Positions 16,933 through 25,889 of a stretch of 64,000 nt of DNA are shown in pieces (position 1 is the first letter of the stretch; each line of letters starts with the position of its first letter). A model generated the notes under the pieces. The model searched no databases and had not been told where the DNA came from. It saw only the letters and a program-made list of their open reading frames with translations. Position numbers and translations under genes: made by a program. The stretch comes from Herbidospora yilanensis (GTDB taxonomy: Bacteria > Actinomycetota > Actinomycetes > Streptosporangiales > Streptosporangiaceae): positions 124,001-188,000 of the forward strand of contig NZ_BBXE01000022.1 in NCBI RefSeq assembly GCF_001570565.1, in the 5' to 3' direction.

Positions 16933-18198
16933 GTGACGCATCCACATCGCAGCGCCCGCGCGGCCGGCACCGCCCTGCCGAGCAGCGCACCGATGCTCCG
17001 GCAGACCAACCTTTCCCTCGTGTTACGCCACCTGCGTGATCACCCGGCGCAATCCCGGGCCGACATCGCGGAGGCCACCGGCCTGCACCGGGCCACGGTC
17101 TCCAACCTGGTGGCCGAACTCCTCGACCGGCGACTCGTCCGGGAGACCGGCACCGAGCACGCCGGGGCGATCGGCCGCCCCCGGCGGCCCGTCACACTGC
17201 ACGGCGCCCACGTCGGCGCGCTGGGTTTGGAGATCAATGTCGACTACATCTCCGCACACGGGTCCGACCTCAGCGGCCAGGTGCTCGTCGAACGGCGGAT
17301 CGCCTTCGACGCCATGGCCGGCGGTCCCGATCTCTCCCTGCGCCAGCTCGGCCGGGTGGCTCTGGAGGCCGTCGAGGCGATGAAGGCGGCCGGGGCCACG
17401 CCCGCCGGGCTGAGCGTGGCGGTCCCCGGTCTGGTCGACGTGGCGAACGGTGTCGTCACCCTCGCCCCGAACCTGGGCTGGCACGATCTACCCCTGGCCG
17501 CGCGGCTCTCCGCGGCCCTCGGACCGTGGCGGGTCCCCGTCACGGTCGACAACGACGCGAATCTCGCGGCACTGGCCGAACACACCTCCGGCGTCGCCGC
17601 GGGCACGTCCCACCTCGTTTACCTGACGGGCGAGGTCGGCGTGGGCGGCGGCATCGTGCTCGACGGGAAGCTGCTCCGCGGTGCGGACGGCTTCTCCGGC
17701 GAGATCGGCCACCTGCCGGTCGATCCGGGCGGTTCCCGCTGTGGTTGCGGGAGGCACGGCTGCCTGGAGACCAAGGTGGGGCTCGCCGCGCTCATGAAGG
17801 CAGCACACCCGGAGACCTCGCTCCCGGCCTCCGACCCGGAGGAGCGGGCGATCGAGATCGCCAGAGGACTGACCGCGGGTGACAGCCGGATGGCTGAGGC
17901 GGTCGCCCAGGTGGGCAAGTGGCTCGGGCTCGGCGGCTCGATCCTCGCCAACCTGTTCAACCCGCGTGTCATCGTCGTCGGCGGTTACTTCGCCACGCTC
18001 GCCGAATGGCTGCTCCCCCCCGCACAGGCCGAACTGGAACGGCTGGTCGTGGCGCGATCAGCCAGCCAGTGCCGGTTCGTGGCCTCCGACCTCGGCTTCG
18101 GCGCCGCCGCTCGCGGCGCCGCGAGCGTGGTCGTCAACCGGCTCATGGACCATCCGACCATGATCCCTGATCCGATTCCCCGGCTGGCGCCTCACTGA
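16933..18198 (+). CDS. ROK family transcriptional regulator
   Basis: A 421-residue NagC/Mlc/XylR-type repressor. The N-terminal winged HTH (QSRADIAEATGLHRATVSNLV) covers about residues 35-85. The ROK sugar-kinase fold follows, with VDNDANLAALAEH, GVGGGIVLDGKLLRGADGF, the EIGH motif and the zinc-binding CGCGRHGCLE. It likely binds a sugar or sugar derivative and controls the adjoining secreted carbohydrate-related genes downstream. The GTG at 16933 follows GAAAGG. Its own upstream region holds inverted GTTAC repeats. Confidence 0.93.
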   Translation: MTHPHRSARAAGTALPSSAPMLRQTNLSLVLRHLRDHPAQSRADIAEATGLHRATVSNLVAELLDRRLVRETGTEHAGAIGRPRRPVTLHGAHVGALGLEINVDYISAHGSDLSGQVLVERRIAFDAMAGGPDLSLRQLGRVALEAVEAMKAAGATPAGLSVAVPGLVDVANGVVTLAPNLGWHDLPLAARLSAALGPWRVPVTVDNDANLAALAEHTSGVAAGTSHLVYLTGEVGVGGGIVLDGKLLRGADGFSGEIGHLPVDPGGSRCGCGRHGCLETKVGLAALMKAAHPETSLPASDPEERAIEIARGLTAGDSRMAEAVAQVGKWLGLGGSILANLFNPRVIVVGGYFATLAEWLLPPAQAELERLVVARSASQCRFVASDLGFGAAARGAASVVVNRLMDHPTMIPDPIPRLAPH

Positions 18199-18334
18199 CG
18201 GCGCCGGCCCCCACAAGCCTGGAGGTGGCACCCTCCAGCCCTTGCAATACCGCAACACCCCCCATGTAACACAAGTGGCACCAGCGAGGCGGCGCTCGCT
18301 TGCCTGACATCCCCAGTCAGGAAAGGGATTCCCC

Positions 18335-21300
18335 ATGTCACCACGTTCTCGAACGTGGGCCAGGCTCTCCGAGATCCTGCCTTTTAAGAGAAAAATCTCC
18401 CTGCGCCGGACCGTGGCGGTCGCATCGGCAGCTCTCATGCTGCCCATGCCCGTCCTGGCCTTCTCCGCTGCTCCGGCCAGCGCAGCCGCTGAACCCGACT
18501 TCAAGGTCCTCGTCTTCTCGAAGACGACGGGTTTCCGGCACGACGCGATCCCGGACGGCAACGCGGCCATCCAGAAGCTCGGCACCGAGAACAACTTCGC
18601 GGTCGACGTGACCGAGGACAGCGCCCAGTTCACTGACGCCAACCTGGCGCAGTACAAGGCCGTCATCTTCAACTCGACCACCGGCGACCCGGTGAGCACG
18701 GCGGACCAGAAGGCCGCCTTCGAGCGCTACATCAAGGCGGGCGGCGGCTTCGTGGGCATCCACGCGGCCTCCGACGGCGGTTACAGCTGGGACTGGTTCC
18801 GGCGGCTGGTGGGCGCGTACTTCAAGTCGCACCCCGCCATCCAGCAGGCGACGGTCGTCACCGAGGACAAGGCCCACCCGTCGACCTCGCACCTGCCGAT
18901 CTCGTGGACCCGGACCGACGAGTGGTACGACTTCCAGGCGAACCCGCGTAGCAGCGTGCACGTCCTGCAGTCGATGAACCAGAAGTCGTACACCGGCTCC
19001 ACCCAGGGCAACGACCACCCGATCTCCTGGTGTCAGGACTTCGACGGCGGCCGTTCCTGGTACACCGGCCTCGGTCACACCAAGGACAGCTACGTGGAGG
19101 CCAACTTCACGAAGATGCTCCTCGGTGGTATCCGGACCGCCGCCGGCGTCGAGAAGGCCGACTGCTCCGCTGGTCTCAGCGGCAGCTACGAGAAGGTCAC
19201 CCTCGACGACAACACGGCGAACCCGATGATGACCGACATCGCCAAGGACGGGCGGGTCTTCTACATCGACCGCCTCGGCGACATCAAGATCATCAAGCCG
19301 AACGGCTCCACGGTCACCGCCGGCAAGCTGAACGTCTTCACCGCCAACGAGTCGGGTCTCCTGGGCCTCGCCCTGGACAAGGACTTCGACACCACCAAGT
19401 GGGTGTACCTCTTCTACTCGCCCGCCACCGGTGGGAACGTCGACCGGCTGAGCCGGTTCACGGTCGTCGGCGACACGATCGACTTCGCGAGTGAGAAGGT
19501 CGTCCTGAACGTGCCGGTCCAGCGGGCCGAGTGCTGCCACCACGGCGGCGGCATGCTGATGGACCACAAGACGGGTGACCTGTGGCTGGCCACCGGTGAC
19601 AACACCAACCCGTTCGCGTCGGACGGCTACACCCCGATCGACGAGCAGTCCGGCCGTTCCTCCTGGGACGCCCAGCGCACCTCGGGCAACACCAACGATC
19701 TGAGCGGCAAGGTCCTGCGCATCACGCCGCAGCCCGACGGCACGTACACCATCCCGGCCGGCAACCTCTTCCCGCCGGGCACCGAGAAGACCAGGCCCGA
19801 GATCTACGGCATGGGCTTCCGTAACCCGTTCCGCATGGGTCTGGACCCGAAGACCGGTCACGTCATGGTGGCCGACTACGGACCTGACGCCGGCTCCGCG
19901 AGTGCCACCCGCGGTCCCCGCGGCACGGTCGAGTGGAACCTCCTCAGCGCCGCCGGCAACTACGGCTGGCCGTACTGCGTGGGCAACAACACGCCGTACA
20001 TCGACTACAACTTCCAGACCAAGGCCTCGGGCTCGGCGTTCAACTGCGCCGCGCCGGTCAACGAGTCGCCGAACAACACCGGTCTGACCAACCTGCCCGC
20101 CGCCAAGGCCGCGAGCATCTGGTACGTCAGCAGCGCCGACGCCAACAACTTCCCGGAGCTGAACGGCGGCGCCCCGATGGCCGGCCCGGTCTACCGCTTC
20201 GACGAGGCGCTGAACTCGCCCGTCAAGTGGCCGGCCTACTGGGACGGCAAGGCCATCTTCGGCGAGTGGAACACGAACAAGATGTTCTCGTTCCAGCTCA
20301 ACGAGGCCGGCACCCAGCAGCTCAAGATCAACCAGATCCTGAGCTCGATGAGCTTCAAGCGTCCGATGGACCTCAAGTTCGGTCCTGACGGTGCGCTCTA
20401 CCTGATCGAGTGGGGTTCGGGCTTCGGCGGCGACAACGCCGACTCGGGCATCTACCGCATCGAGTACGTCAAGGGCAGCCGCCCGCCGATCGCGAAGATC
20501 ACCGCTGACAAGACCGACGGCCCGGCTCCGCTGACCGTCAACTTCTCCAGCGAGGGCTCGCGCGACCCCGACGGCCAGCCGATCACCCTGGAGTGGGACT
20601 TCGACAACAACGGCACCGTCGACTCGACGGCCGCCAACCCGTCGTACACCTACACCCAGCCGGGCAACTACAGCGCGGTCCTCACCGTGAAGAACAGCCT
20701 GGGCGCGGTGGCGCACGCCAACGTCCCGATCGTGGCCGGCAACACCCGCCCGGTCGTGAACATCACCCTGCCCCCGGCAGGTGGGTTCTTCGAGTTCGGT
20801 GACCAGGTGAAGTACACCATCACCGCCACCGACGCCGAGGACGGCACGATCGACTGCACCAAGGTGCAGCTGCAGGCCTACCTGGGCCACGACAGCCACG
20901 GTCACCCGCTCGACCAGAAGACCGGTTGCTCGGGCACCATCCAGACGCTGTCGGACAGCGGCCACGGCATCAACGACAACCTCTACTACATTCTTGAGGC
21001 GACCTACGCCGACAAGGGTGGCGCGGGTGGCGCCGGTTCGCTGACCGGCCGTTCGGAGGTCATCCTCCAGCCGAAGCGCAAGCAGGCCGAGCACTTCACC
21101 GAGACCGGCCGGGTCCAGGGCGGCACCGGTACCGACACCCCCGGTGTCGCGACCGAGACGACCACCGACCCGCTGGGCGGAAACCTGAACATCGGTTTCA
21201 CCAACGACGGTGACTTCTGGGCCTACAACCCGGTGAACCTGTCGGGCATCGACTCGGTGACCCTCCGCGTCTCGTCCGCCGGTCCCGGCGGCACGGTGCA

Positions 21301-24109
21301 GATCAAGGCCGGCAACCCCAACACGGGCACGCTGGTCGGCTCGGTCGACATCACCCCCTCGGGTGGCTGGCAGACCTTCAAGGACGTCTCGGTCCCGCTG
21401 ACCAACGTCCCGGCGACCTCCGGGCCGCTGTACTTCATCGTCCGCAAGCCGGCTTCCGCCGGTAACGGCGACTACCTGCTCAACTTCAACTGGGTCGACT
21501 TCGTCGGCAAGGGCGTCACCGACAACCAGCGCCCGACGATCACCGCGACCGGCACCCCGCTGACGGGCACCGCGCCGCTGAAGGTGGACTTCACCTCCAC
21601 CGCGTCCGACCCCGACGGCGACACCCCGCTCACGTACAAGTGGAACTTCGGCGTCACCGGCGCCCCGCAGCCCACCACGGCGAACGCGAGCTACACCTAC
21701 AACGCGCCCGGCACCTACGTCGCCACCGTCACGGTGACCGACGCCAAGGGCTCGTCGAACACCGCCTCGGTCAACGTCAAGGTCGAAGCTCCGAACGTCA
21801 CCTGCTTCTCGGGCCGTTCGGACGACTTCCTGGGCAGCGACCTCAACCGCACCCGCTGGTCGGTTCTCCGTGAGAACCAGGACCTCAAGGTCGTGGACGG
21901 CTCGCTGGTCATCCCGACCTCGCTGACCGACATCTACGGCACCAACAACTCCACGCCGGTGAGCAACGTCGTGCTCCAGCCCCTCCCCTCGGGTGCCTGG
22001 ACCGCGACCGCCAAGGTCACCATGCGCGCCGACCAGCAGTACCAGCAGGCCGGTCTGGTCGTGTACGGCGACGACGACAACTACGCCAAGATGGTCATCC
22101 AGGGTCGCGCCGCGAACGCCACGCCTGACCACGCGCAGCGTATCTTCCAGTTCATCCGCGAAGAGGCGGGCGTTCCCAACGAGGTCACGGCGAGCAACAC
22201 CGCCAACCTCGGAGACGCCTTCCCGGACACGTTCTACGTCCGGTTCTCCAGCAACGGCAGCAACCTGAACGCCTCCTACTCGGCCGACGGCACCACCTTC
22301 ACGGCGATGTCGGAGACCAAGCAGCTGGCCGGCATCACCAACCCGCGCATCGGCCTCGTGTCCTTCGCGAACACCGGTCAGCGCGCGGTCGTGGACGCCA
22401 AGTTCGACTGGTTCAGCATCACGCCGGACGACACCGCCGGTAACACCGACCCGAACGACGACTTCAACGGCACCACGATCGACCCGTGCCGCTGGAACGC
22501 CATCGTCCGTCCGGACTCCACCACCGCCAAGGTCACCGGCGGCAACCTGGAGCTCACCACCACCACCGGCGACATCTACGGCACCGGCAACTCCGGTCCG
22601 AAGAACTTCATCCTCCAGACCGCGCCCTCGGGTGACTGGACCCTGGAGACGAAGGTCGACGCTTCGGCGCTGAGCGAGCAGTACCAGCAGGGCGGCCTGA
22701 TGGTGTACACCGACGACGACAACTACGTGAAGTTCGACCTGCTCACCACCAACGCCGCCGGTGCGACCGTGGTGCGTGGCGTCGAGCTGCGTAGCGAGGT
22801 CGCCGGCACCGTCCAGAACCCGCAGCCCAACGCCAACCCGGGCACCGGTGTGGTCTGGCTGCGCCTGAAGAAGACCGGCACGGTCTTCCAGGGTTCGTAC
22901 TCGACCAACGGCACCACCTGGACCGACATGTCGGCGACCGTCAGCAACACCGCGGTCGGCACTCCGAAGATCGGTGTCTACACCATCGGCACCAACCAGC
23001 AGGCTGCGAAGACGGTCAAGTTCGACTACTTCACGCTGACCAAGGCCAGTGCGGCCGACACGACCGCTCCCACCACCACCGCCACGACCAACCCGGCTGC
23101 TCCGGCGGCCTCCGGCTGGTTCACCAGCGCCGTCCTCGTCACGCTCGCGGGCACGGACAACGCCGGCGGCAGCGGTATCGCCAAGACCGAGTACCAGGTC
23201 GACGGCGGCGCCTGGACCACCTACGCGGACTCGTTCGCGGTCGCCGGTGACGGCAACCACACCGTGAACTACCGTTCGGTGGACAAGGCCGGCAACACCG
23301 AGGCGACCAAGTCGCTCGCGCTCAAGGTCGACGTGACCGCCCCTGTCACCACCGCGGACTTCCTCCCGGTGAGCCAGGACACGGTCCCGGTGACCCTCGC
23401 GGCGACCGACGCCACCTCGGGTGTCGAGAAGATCGAGTACGCCCTCGACGGCGGCGCCTGGACCGCCTACACCGCTGCGGTCAACGTCAGCGGCGTCGGC
23501 GATCACCAGCTCCAGTACCGCGCCACCGACAAGGCCGGCAACGTCGAGGAGACCAAGGCCGCCACCATCAAGATCGAGGAGAACGAGCCCACCATCCTCA
23601 TCTCCGGTGTGGCCGAGGGTGCCGAGTACGGCGACAGCCAGGACGTCACCATCGCCTGGGAGATCGCCGGCTCCGGCATCAAGACGGTCACCGGCACGCT
23701 CGACGGCCAGCCGTTGACGTCCGGTGCGGTCGTCGAGCTCTACCGCCTGGCTCTCGGCGAGCACACGCTCACCGTGACCGTCGAGACCAACGCCGGTGGC
23801 GTCTACTCGCAGTCCGTCAAGTTCAAGACGGTCACCTCGACCGAGGAGATCTCCGCCCTGATCGCTCGCTTCCAGGCCGCCGGCACCCTGTCGGCCAAGG
23901 CCGCGGCGAAGCTTCAGGACGACATCAACAAGGTCATGGTGTCGGAGGACAAGGGCCGCGAGCGGGACCAGAAGAAGATCGTCAAGAAGCTCACTCGCTT
24001 CATCGAGGCGGTCAACGACCCGAAGAACGTGACCAACGTCGTCGTGAAGGACACGCTCATCCGTGACGCCAACGCGCTGATCGTTGAGAACGGCGGCAAC
24101 CCGGTCTAA
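18335..24109 (+). CDS. Giant secreted ThuA / PQQ-type propeller / PKD / CBM multidomain protein
   Basis: A 1924-residue secreted protein. Approximate order: signal peptide 1-51; ThuA-like glutamine-amidotransferase fold 55-265 (FKVLVFSKTTGFRHDAI, GGGFVGIHAASDGG); a glucose/sorbosone dehydrogenase-type six-bladed propeller 285-713 (GLLGLALDKDF, HHGGGMLMDHKTGDLWLATG, GMGFRNPFRMGLDP); PKD 718-800; an Ig-like segment 805-910; CBM6-like 917-1058; PKD 1065-1152; two paralogous concanavalin-like domains 1162-1364 and 1374-1570; two OmpL47-like repeats 1575-1747; an Ig-like domain; and a C-terminal FIMAH domain 1836-1922. It probably binds and modifies extracellular polysaccharide. ThuA plus propeller fusions are known in actinobacteria, but this length is large. 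The upstream ROK gene suggests sugar control. Confidence 0.9.
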   Translation: MSPRSRTWARLSEILPFKRKISLRRTVAVASAALMLPMPVLAFSAAPASAAAEPDFKVLVFSKTTGFRHDAIPDGNAAIQKLGTENNFAVDVTEDSAQFTDANLAQYKAVIFNSTTGDPVSTADQKAAFERYIKAGGGFVGIHAASDGGYSWDWFRRLVGAYFKSHPAIQQATVVTEDKAHPSTSHLPISWTRTDEWYDFQANPRSSVHVLQSMNQKSYTGSTQGNDHPISWCQDFDGGRSWYTGLGHTKDSYVEANFTKMLLGGIRTAAGVEKADCSAGLSGSYEKVTLDDNTANPMMTDIAKDGRVFYIDRLGDIKIIKPNGSTVTAGKLNVFTANESGLLGLALDKDFDTTKWVYLFYSPATGGNVDRLSRFTVVGDTIDFASEKVVLNVPVQRAECCHHGGGMLMDHKTGDLWLATGDNTNPFASDGYTPIDEQSGRSSWDAQRTSGNTNDLSGKVLRITPQPDGTYTIPAGNLFPPGTEKTRPEIYGMGFRNPFRMGLDPKTGHVMVADYGPDAGSASATRGPRGTVEWNLLSAAGNYGWPYCVGNNTPYIDYNFQTKASGSAFNCAAPVNESPNNTGLTNLPAAKAASIWYVSSADANNFPELNGGAPMAGPVYRFDEALNSPVKWPAYWDGKAIFGEWNTNKMFSFQLNEAGTQQLKINQILSSMSFKRPMDLKFGPDGALYLIEWGSGFGGDNADSGIYRIEYVKGSRPPIAKITADKTDGPAPLTVNFSSEGSRDPDGQPITLEWDFDNNGTVDSTAANPSYTYTQPGNYSAVLTVKNSLGAVAHANVPIVAGNTRPVVNITLPPAGGFFEFGDQVKYTITATDAEDGTIDCTKVQLQAYLGHDSHGHPLDQKTGCSGTIQTLSDSGHGINDNLYYILEATYADKGGAGGAGSLTGRSEVILQPKRKQAEHFTETGRVQGGTGTDTPGVATETTTDPLGGNLNIGFTNDGDFWAYNPVNLSGIDSVTLRVSSAGPGGTVQIKAGNPNTGTLVGSVDITPSGGWQTFKDVSVPLTNVPATSGPLYFIVRKPASAGNGDYLLNFNWVDFVGKGVTDNQRPTITATGTPLTGTAPLKVDFTSTASDPDGDTPLTYKWNFGVTGAPQPTTANASYTYNAPGTYVATVTVTDAKGSSNTASVNVKVEAPNVTCFSGRSDDFLGSDLNRTRWSVLRENQDLKVVDGSLVIPTSLTDIYGTNNSTPVSNVVLQPLPSGAWTATAKVTMRADQQYQQAGLVVYGDDDNYAKMVIQGRAANATPDHAQRIFQFIREEAGVPNEVTASNTANLGDAFPDTFYVRFSSNGSNLNASYSADGTTFTAMSETKQLAGITNPRIGLVSFANTGQRAVVDAKFDWFSITPDDTAGNTDPNDDFNGTTIDPCRWNAIVRPDSTTAKVTGGNLELTTTTGDIYGTGNSGPKNFILQTAPSGDWTLETKVDASALSEQYQQGGLMVYTDDDNYVKFDLLTTNAAGATVVRGVELRSEVAGTVQNPQPNANPGTGVVWLRLKKTGTVFQGSYSTNGTTWTDMSATVSNTAVGTPKIGVYTIGTNQQAAKTVKFDYFTLTKASAADTTAPTTTATTNPAAPAASGWFTSAVLVTLAGTDNAGGSGIAKTEYQVDGGAWTTYADSFAVAGDGNHTVNYRSVDKAGNTEATKSLALKVDVTAPVTTADFLPVSQDTVPVTLAATDATSGVEKIEYALDGGAWTAYTAAVNVSGVGDHQLQYRATDKAGNVEETKAATIKIEENEPTILISGVAEGAEYGDSQDVTIAWEIAGSGIKTVTGTLDGQPLTSGAVVELYRLALGEHTLTVTVETNAGGVYSQSVKFKTVTSTEEISALIARFQAAGTLSAKAAAKLQDDINKVMVSEDKGRERDQKKIVKKLTRFIEAVNDPKNVTNVVVKDTLIRDANALIVENGGNPV

Positions 24110-24140
24110 CCGGAAGTTCGCAGTACAACCTTTGATAGTG

Positions 24141-24184
24141 GGGTGCCCCGCGCGCCGTAGTGCGCGCGGGGCACCCGTGTTTTC
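24141..24184 (+). terminator. Strong intrinsic terminator/attenuator
   Basis: A perfect 15-bp stem, GGGTGCCCCGCGCGC with its complement, a 6-base loop, then GTGTTTT. It separates the giant secreted gene from the next gene and probably limits read-through. Confidence 0.88.
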
Positions 24185-24210
24185 CCAGTCAGATGAAGGG
24201 ACCCCCACGA

Positions 24211-24768
24211 ATGAACAAGGCACTGAGGTACGCCCTGGCCGTCGTGCTGGCCGGTCTCGGCCTGCTGCTCGGCGCGCAGCAGGCCATGGCCGCAGCGGAC
24301 GGCCCGATCAAGCTGGAGGTGGCCGGCGACGGCGGCCGTAACGTGAACGTCCTGGTGACCTGGAAGAAGGACGGCACGCCCGTCACCGAAGTGGTCGCCG
24401 CGACCCTGTTCGCGGAGAGCTCCGACGGCAGCCGCACCTTCGGCCCCGTGCCGCTGATGTCGGCCCCCGAGGGCCAGAACCTCTACAACCCGGCCGAGCT
24501 TCTGCCGGACGGCGAGTGGAAGGTCACCGTGAAGGCCACGAAGCCGAGCAAGGCCCAGGCCTCCATCAAGGTGACCTCGGGCGAGGTCCCCAACGTGCCC
24601 ACGACCGAACCGGTGACGACGGCCAAGATGGCCGAGCGCGCGATGGCGGCCGAGGAGAGCGCTTCGGAACTCCCGCTGCTCCAGATCGGCATCATCGGCG
24701 GCGCGGTCGCGGCCGCGGTCGTGGTGTTCTTCGTGCTGGTCCGAGGCCGGCGCGCACCGGTGCGTTAG
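24211..24768 (+). CDS. Secreted membrane-anchored hypothetical protein
   Basis: A 185-residue protein with an N-terminal signal peptide (cleavage near AMAAAD), an Ig-like beta domain of about 90 residues (VTWKKDGTPVTEVVAATLF, DGEWKVTVKATKP), an Ala/Glu-rich stalk, one C-terminal membrane helix (IIGGAVAAAVVVFFVLV) and a short Arg-rich tail. This is the layout of a type I surface protein. The ATG at 24211 is preceded by GAAGGGA and fits the signal peptide. It follows the giant ThuA protein behind a terminator and may display or retain it at the surface; no family was recognised. Confidence 0.85.
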   Translation: MNKALRYALAVVLAGLGLLLGAQQAMAAADGPIKLEVAGDGGRNVNVLVTWKKDGTPVTEVVAATLFAESSDGSRTFGPVPLMSAPEGQNLYNPAELLPDGEWKVTVKATKPSKAQASIKVTSGEVPNVPTTEPVTTAKMAERAMAAEESASELPLLQIGIIGGAVAAAVVVFFVLVRGRRAPVR

Positions 24769-24831
24769 AAGCGGGCGCAAATCGGCAACCGTTGACGGAA
24801 CCTCCGGAATGTAACGCTTCGTCCTCCAGGT

Positions 24832-25779
24832 ATGAGGCGTTACTCCGGAGGGCACGTCGTGGCGATCGGCGTGACCGTCATGACGCTCTGCCTCGGCGGC
24901 GCGATCCTCGCGCTCGACCACCTGATCGACCGGCAGCCCCGTTACTTCGGGCTCGCCGGGACGGTCCTCCGCTCCAGCCAGGACACCGGCCAGATCGACG
25001 TGGCCTATCGAGACGGCGGGGGCGCGGAGAAGTCCGTCCGCTTCGTCGTCCACGACCCGGCGCTGTTCGCACCCGGCGACCGCTTCGGGCTGCTCCTCCT
25101 CACACCGGCCGGCACGATCCATCCGGACGAGGTGTACGGCCAGCACGTCAGGGACCAACCGCCCCCTCCGGCGATCGACACCACGCCGAGTGAGGTCCGG
25201 CACGTCCTGCTCCCGCTCGGGATCCTCCTGCTGGCCTGCTGGGCGGTCCGCGCCTACTTCACCGCCTCGGCCGCCGACGCCCCGGTGACCCGCGCACGGG
25301 CCCGGCACCGGACCCCGATCGGCGACGAGGACGCCGGGCACGAGAACAGGGTGCTCTCCCGGCACCTGATCGAACTCGACCCGTGGGATTCCGACCTCCC
25401 CCGAACGCTGCTCCAGCCCGTGTTGTGGAGCCCCGCCCTGGAACGACTGGCCGACGGCGCCGTCGTGGACATCCGCCTCGGCCGGGGACCGCTGCGCCGG
25501 GCCGTCATCGACCTCCCCGACGGCGGCCGGTTGTGGCCGGCGGGCCGCGCCCGGGTCGTGCACGACGGGCCGCGCGTCTCGTCGGCGCCGCCCGAGTCCA
25601 CGTGGCCGTCGCTGCTGCTCGCCGTGGTGAGCCTGGGCTCCGGCGCCGCGCTGGCCTTCCTCCTCAAGGGTGCCCTCGGCACGGCGGCACTCCCCATAGG
25701 CCTCGCCGCCGGCGCCGGCCTCGGCGCGCACCTCTGGGCCTGGTCGGGCGGTTTCGCGGGCCGCCCACCCCGGCGGTAG
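24832..25779 (+). CDS. Hypothetical membrane protein
   Basis: A 315-residue protein with one N-terminal membrane helix (VVAIGVTVMTLCLGGAIL), an extracytoplasmic beta-rich segment, a second helix near residue 130 (LLPLGILLLACWAVRAYF), a cytoplasmic domain and two C-terminal helices (residues about 258-305). I do not recognise a family. TTGACG at 24792 and TAACGCT at 24812 resemble promoter boxes with short spacing, and no ribosome-binding site precedes the ATG, so the message could be nearly leaderless. Whether it belongs with the CHAT locus downstream (110 bp away, same strand) is unclear. Confidence 0.7.
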   Translation: MRRYSGGHVVAIGVTVMTLCLGGAILALDHLIDRQPRYFGLAGTVLRSSQDTGQIDVAYRDGGGAEKSVRFVVHDPALFAPGDRFGLLLLTPAGTIHPDEVYGQHVRDQPPPPAIDTTPSEVRHVLLPLGILLLACWAVRAYFTASAADAPVTRARARHRTPIGDEDAGHENRVLSRHLIELDPWDSDLPRTLLQPVLWSPALERLADGAVVDIRLGRGPLRRAVIDLPDGGRLWPAGRARVVHDGPRVSSAPPESTWPSLLLAVVSLGSGAALAFLLKGALGTAALPIGLAAGAGLGAHLWAWSGGFAGRPPRR

Positions 25780-25889
25780 CGGGTCTTCGCGTCGATCACC
25801 TTCACCGGGACCCTGAACTTCCGGGTCCGCCGGCTGTCCGTTACTCGGATGACAGGCGCCGAAATGTGGGTACTCGCGAGAATCGAACG

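Noticed and set aside
18338-24223. A 1961-codon open frame on the minus strand across the giant secreted protein
   Set aside because: It is the mirror of a high-GC coding frame. It has no recognisable domain, is rich in Arg/Gly/Val/Asp repeats, and the plus-strand product has a signal peptide and many known domains.
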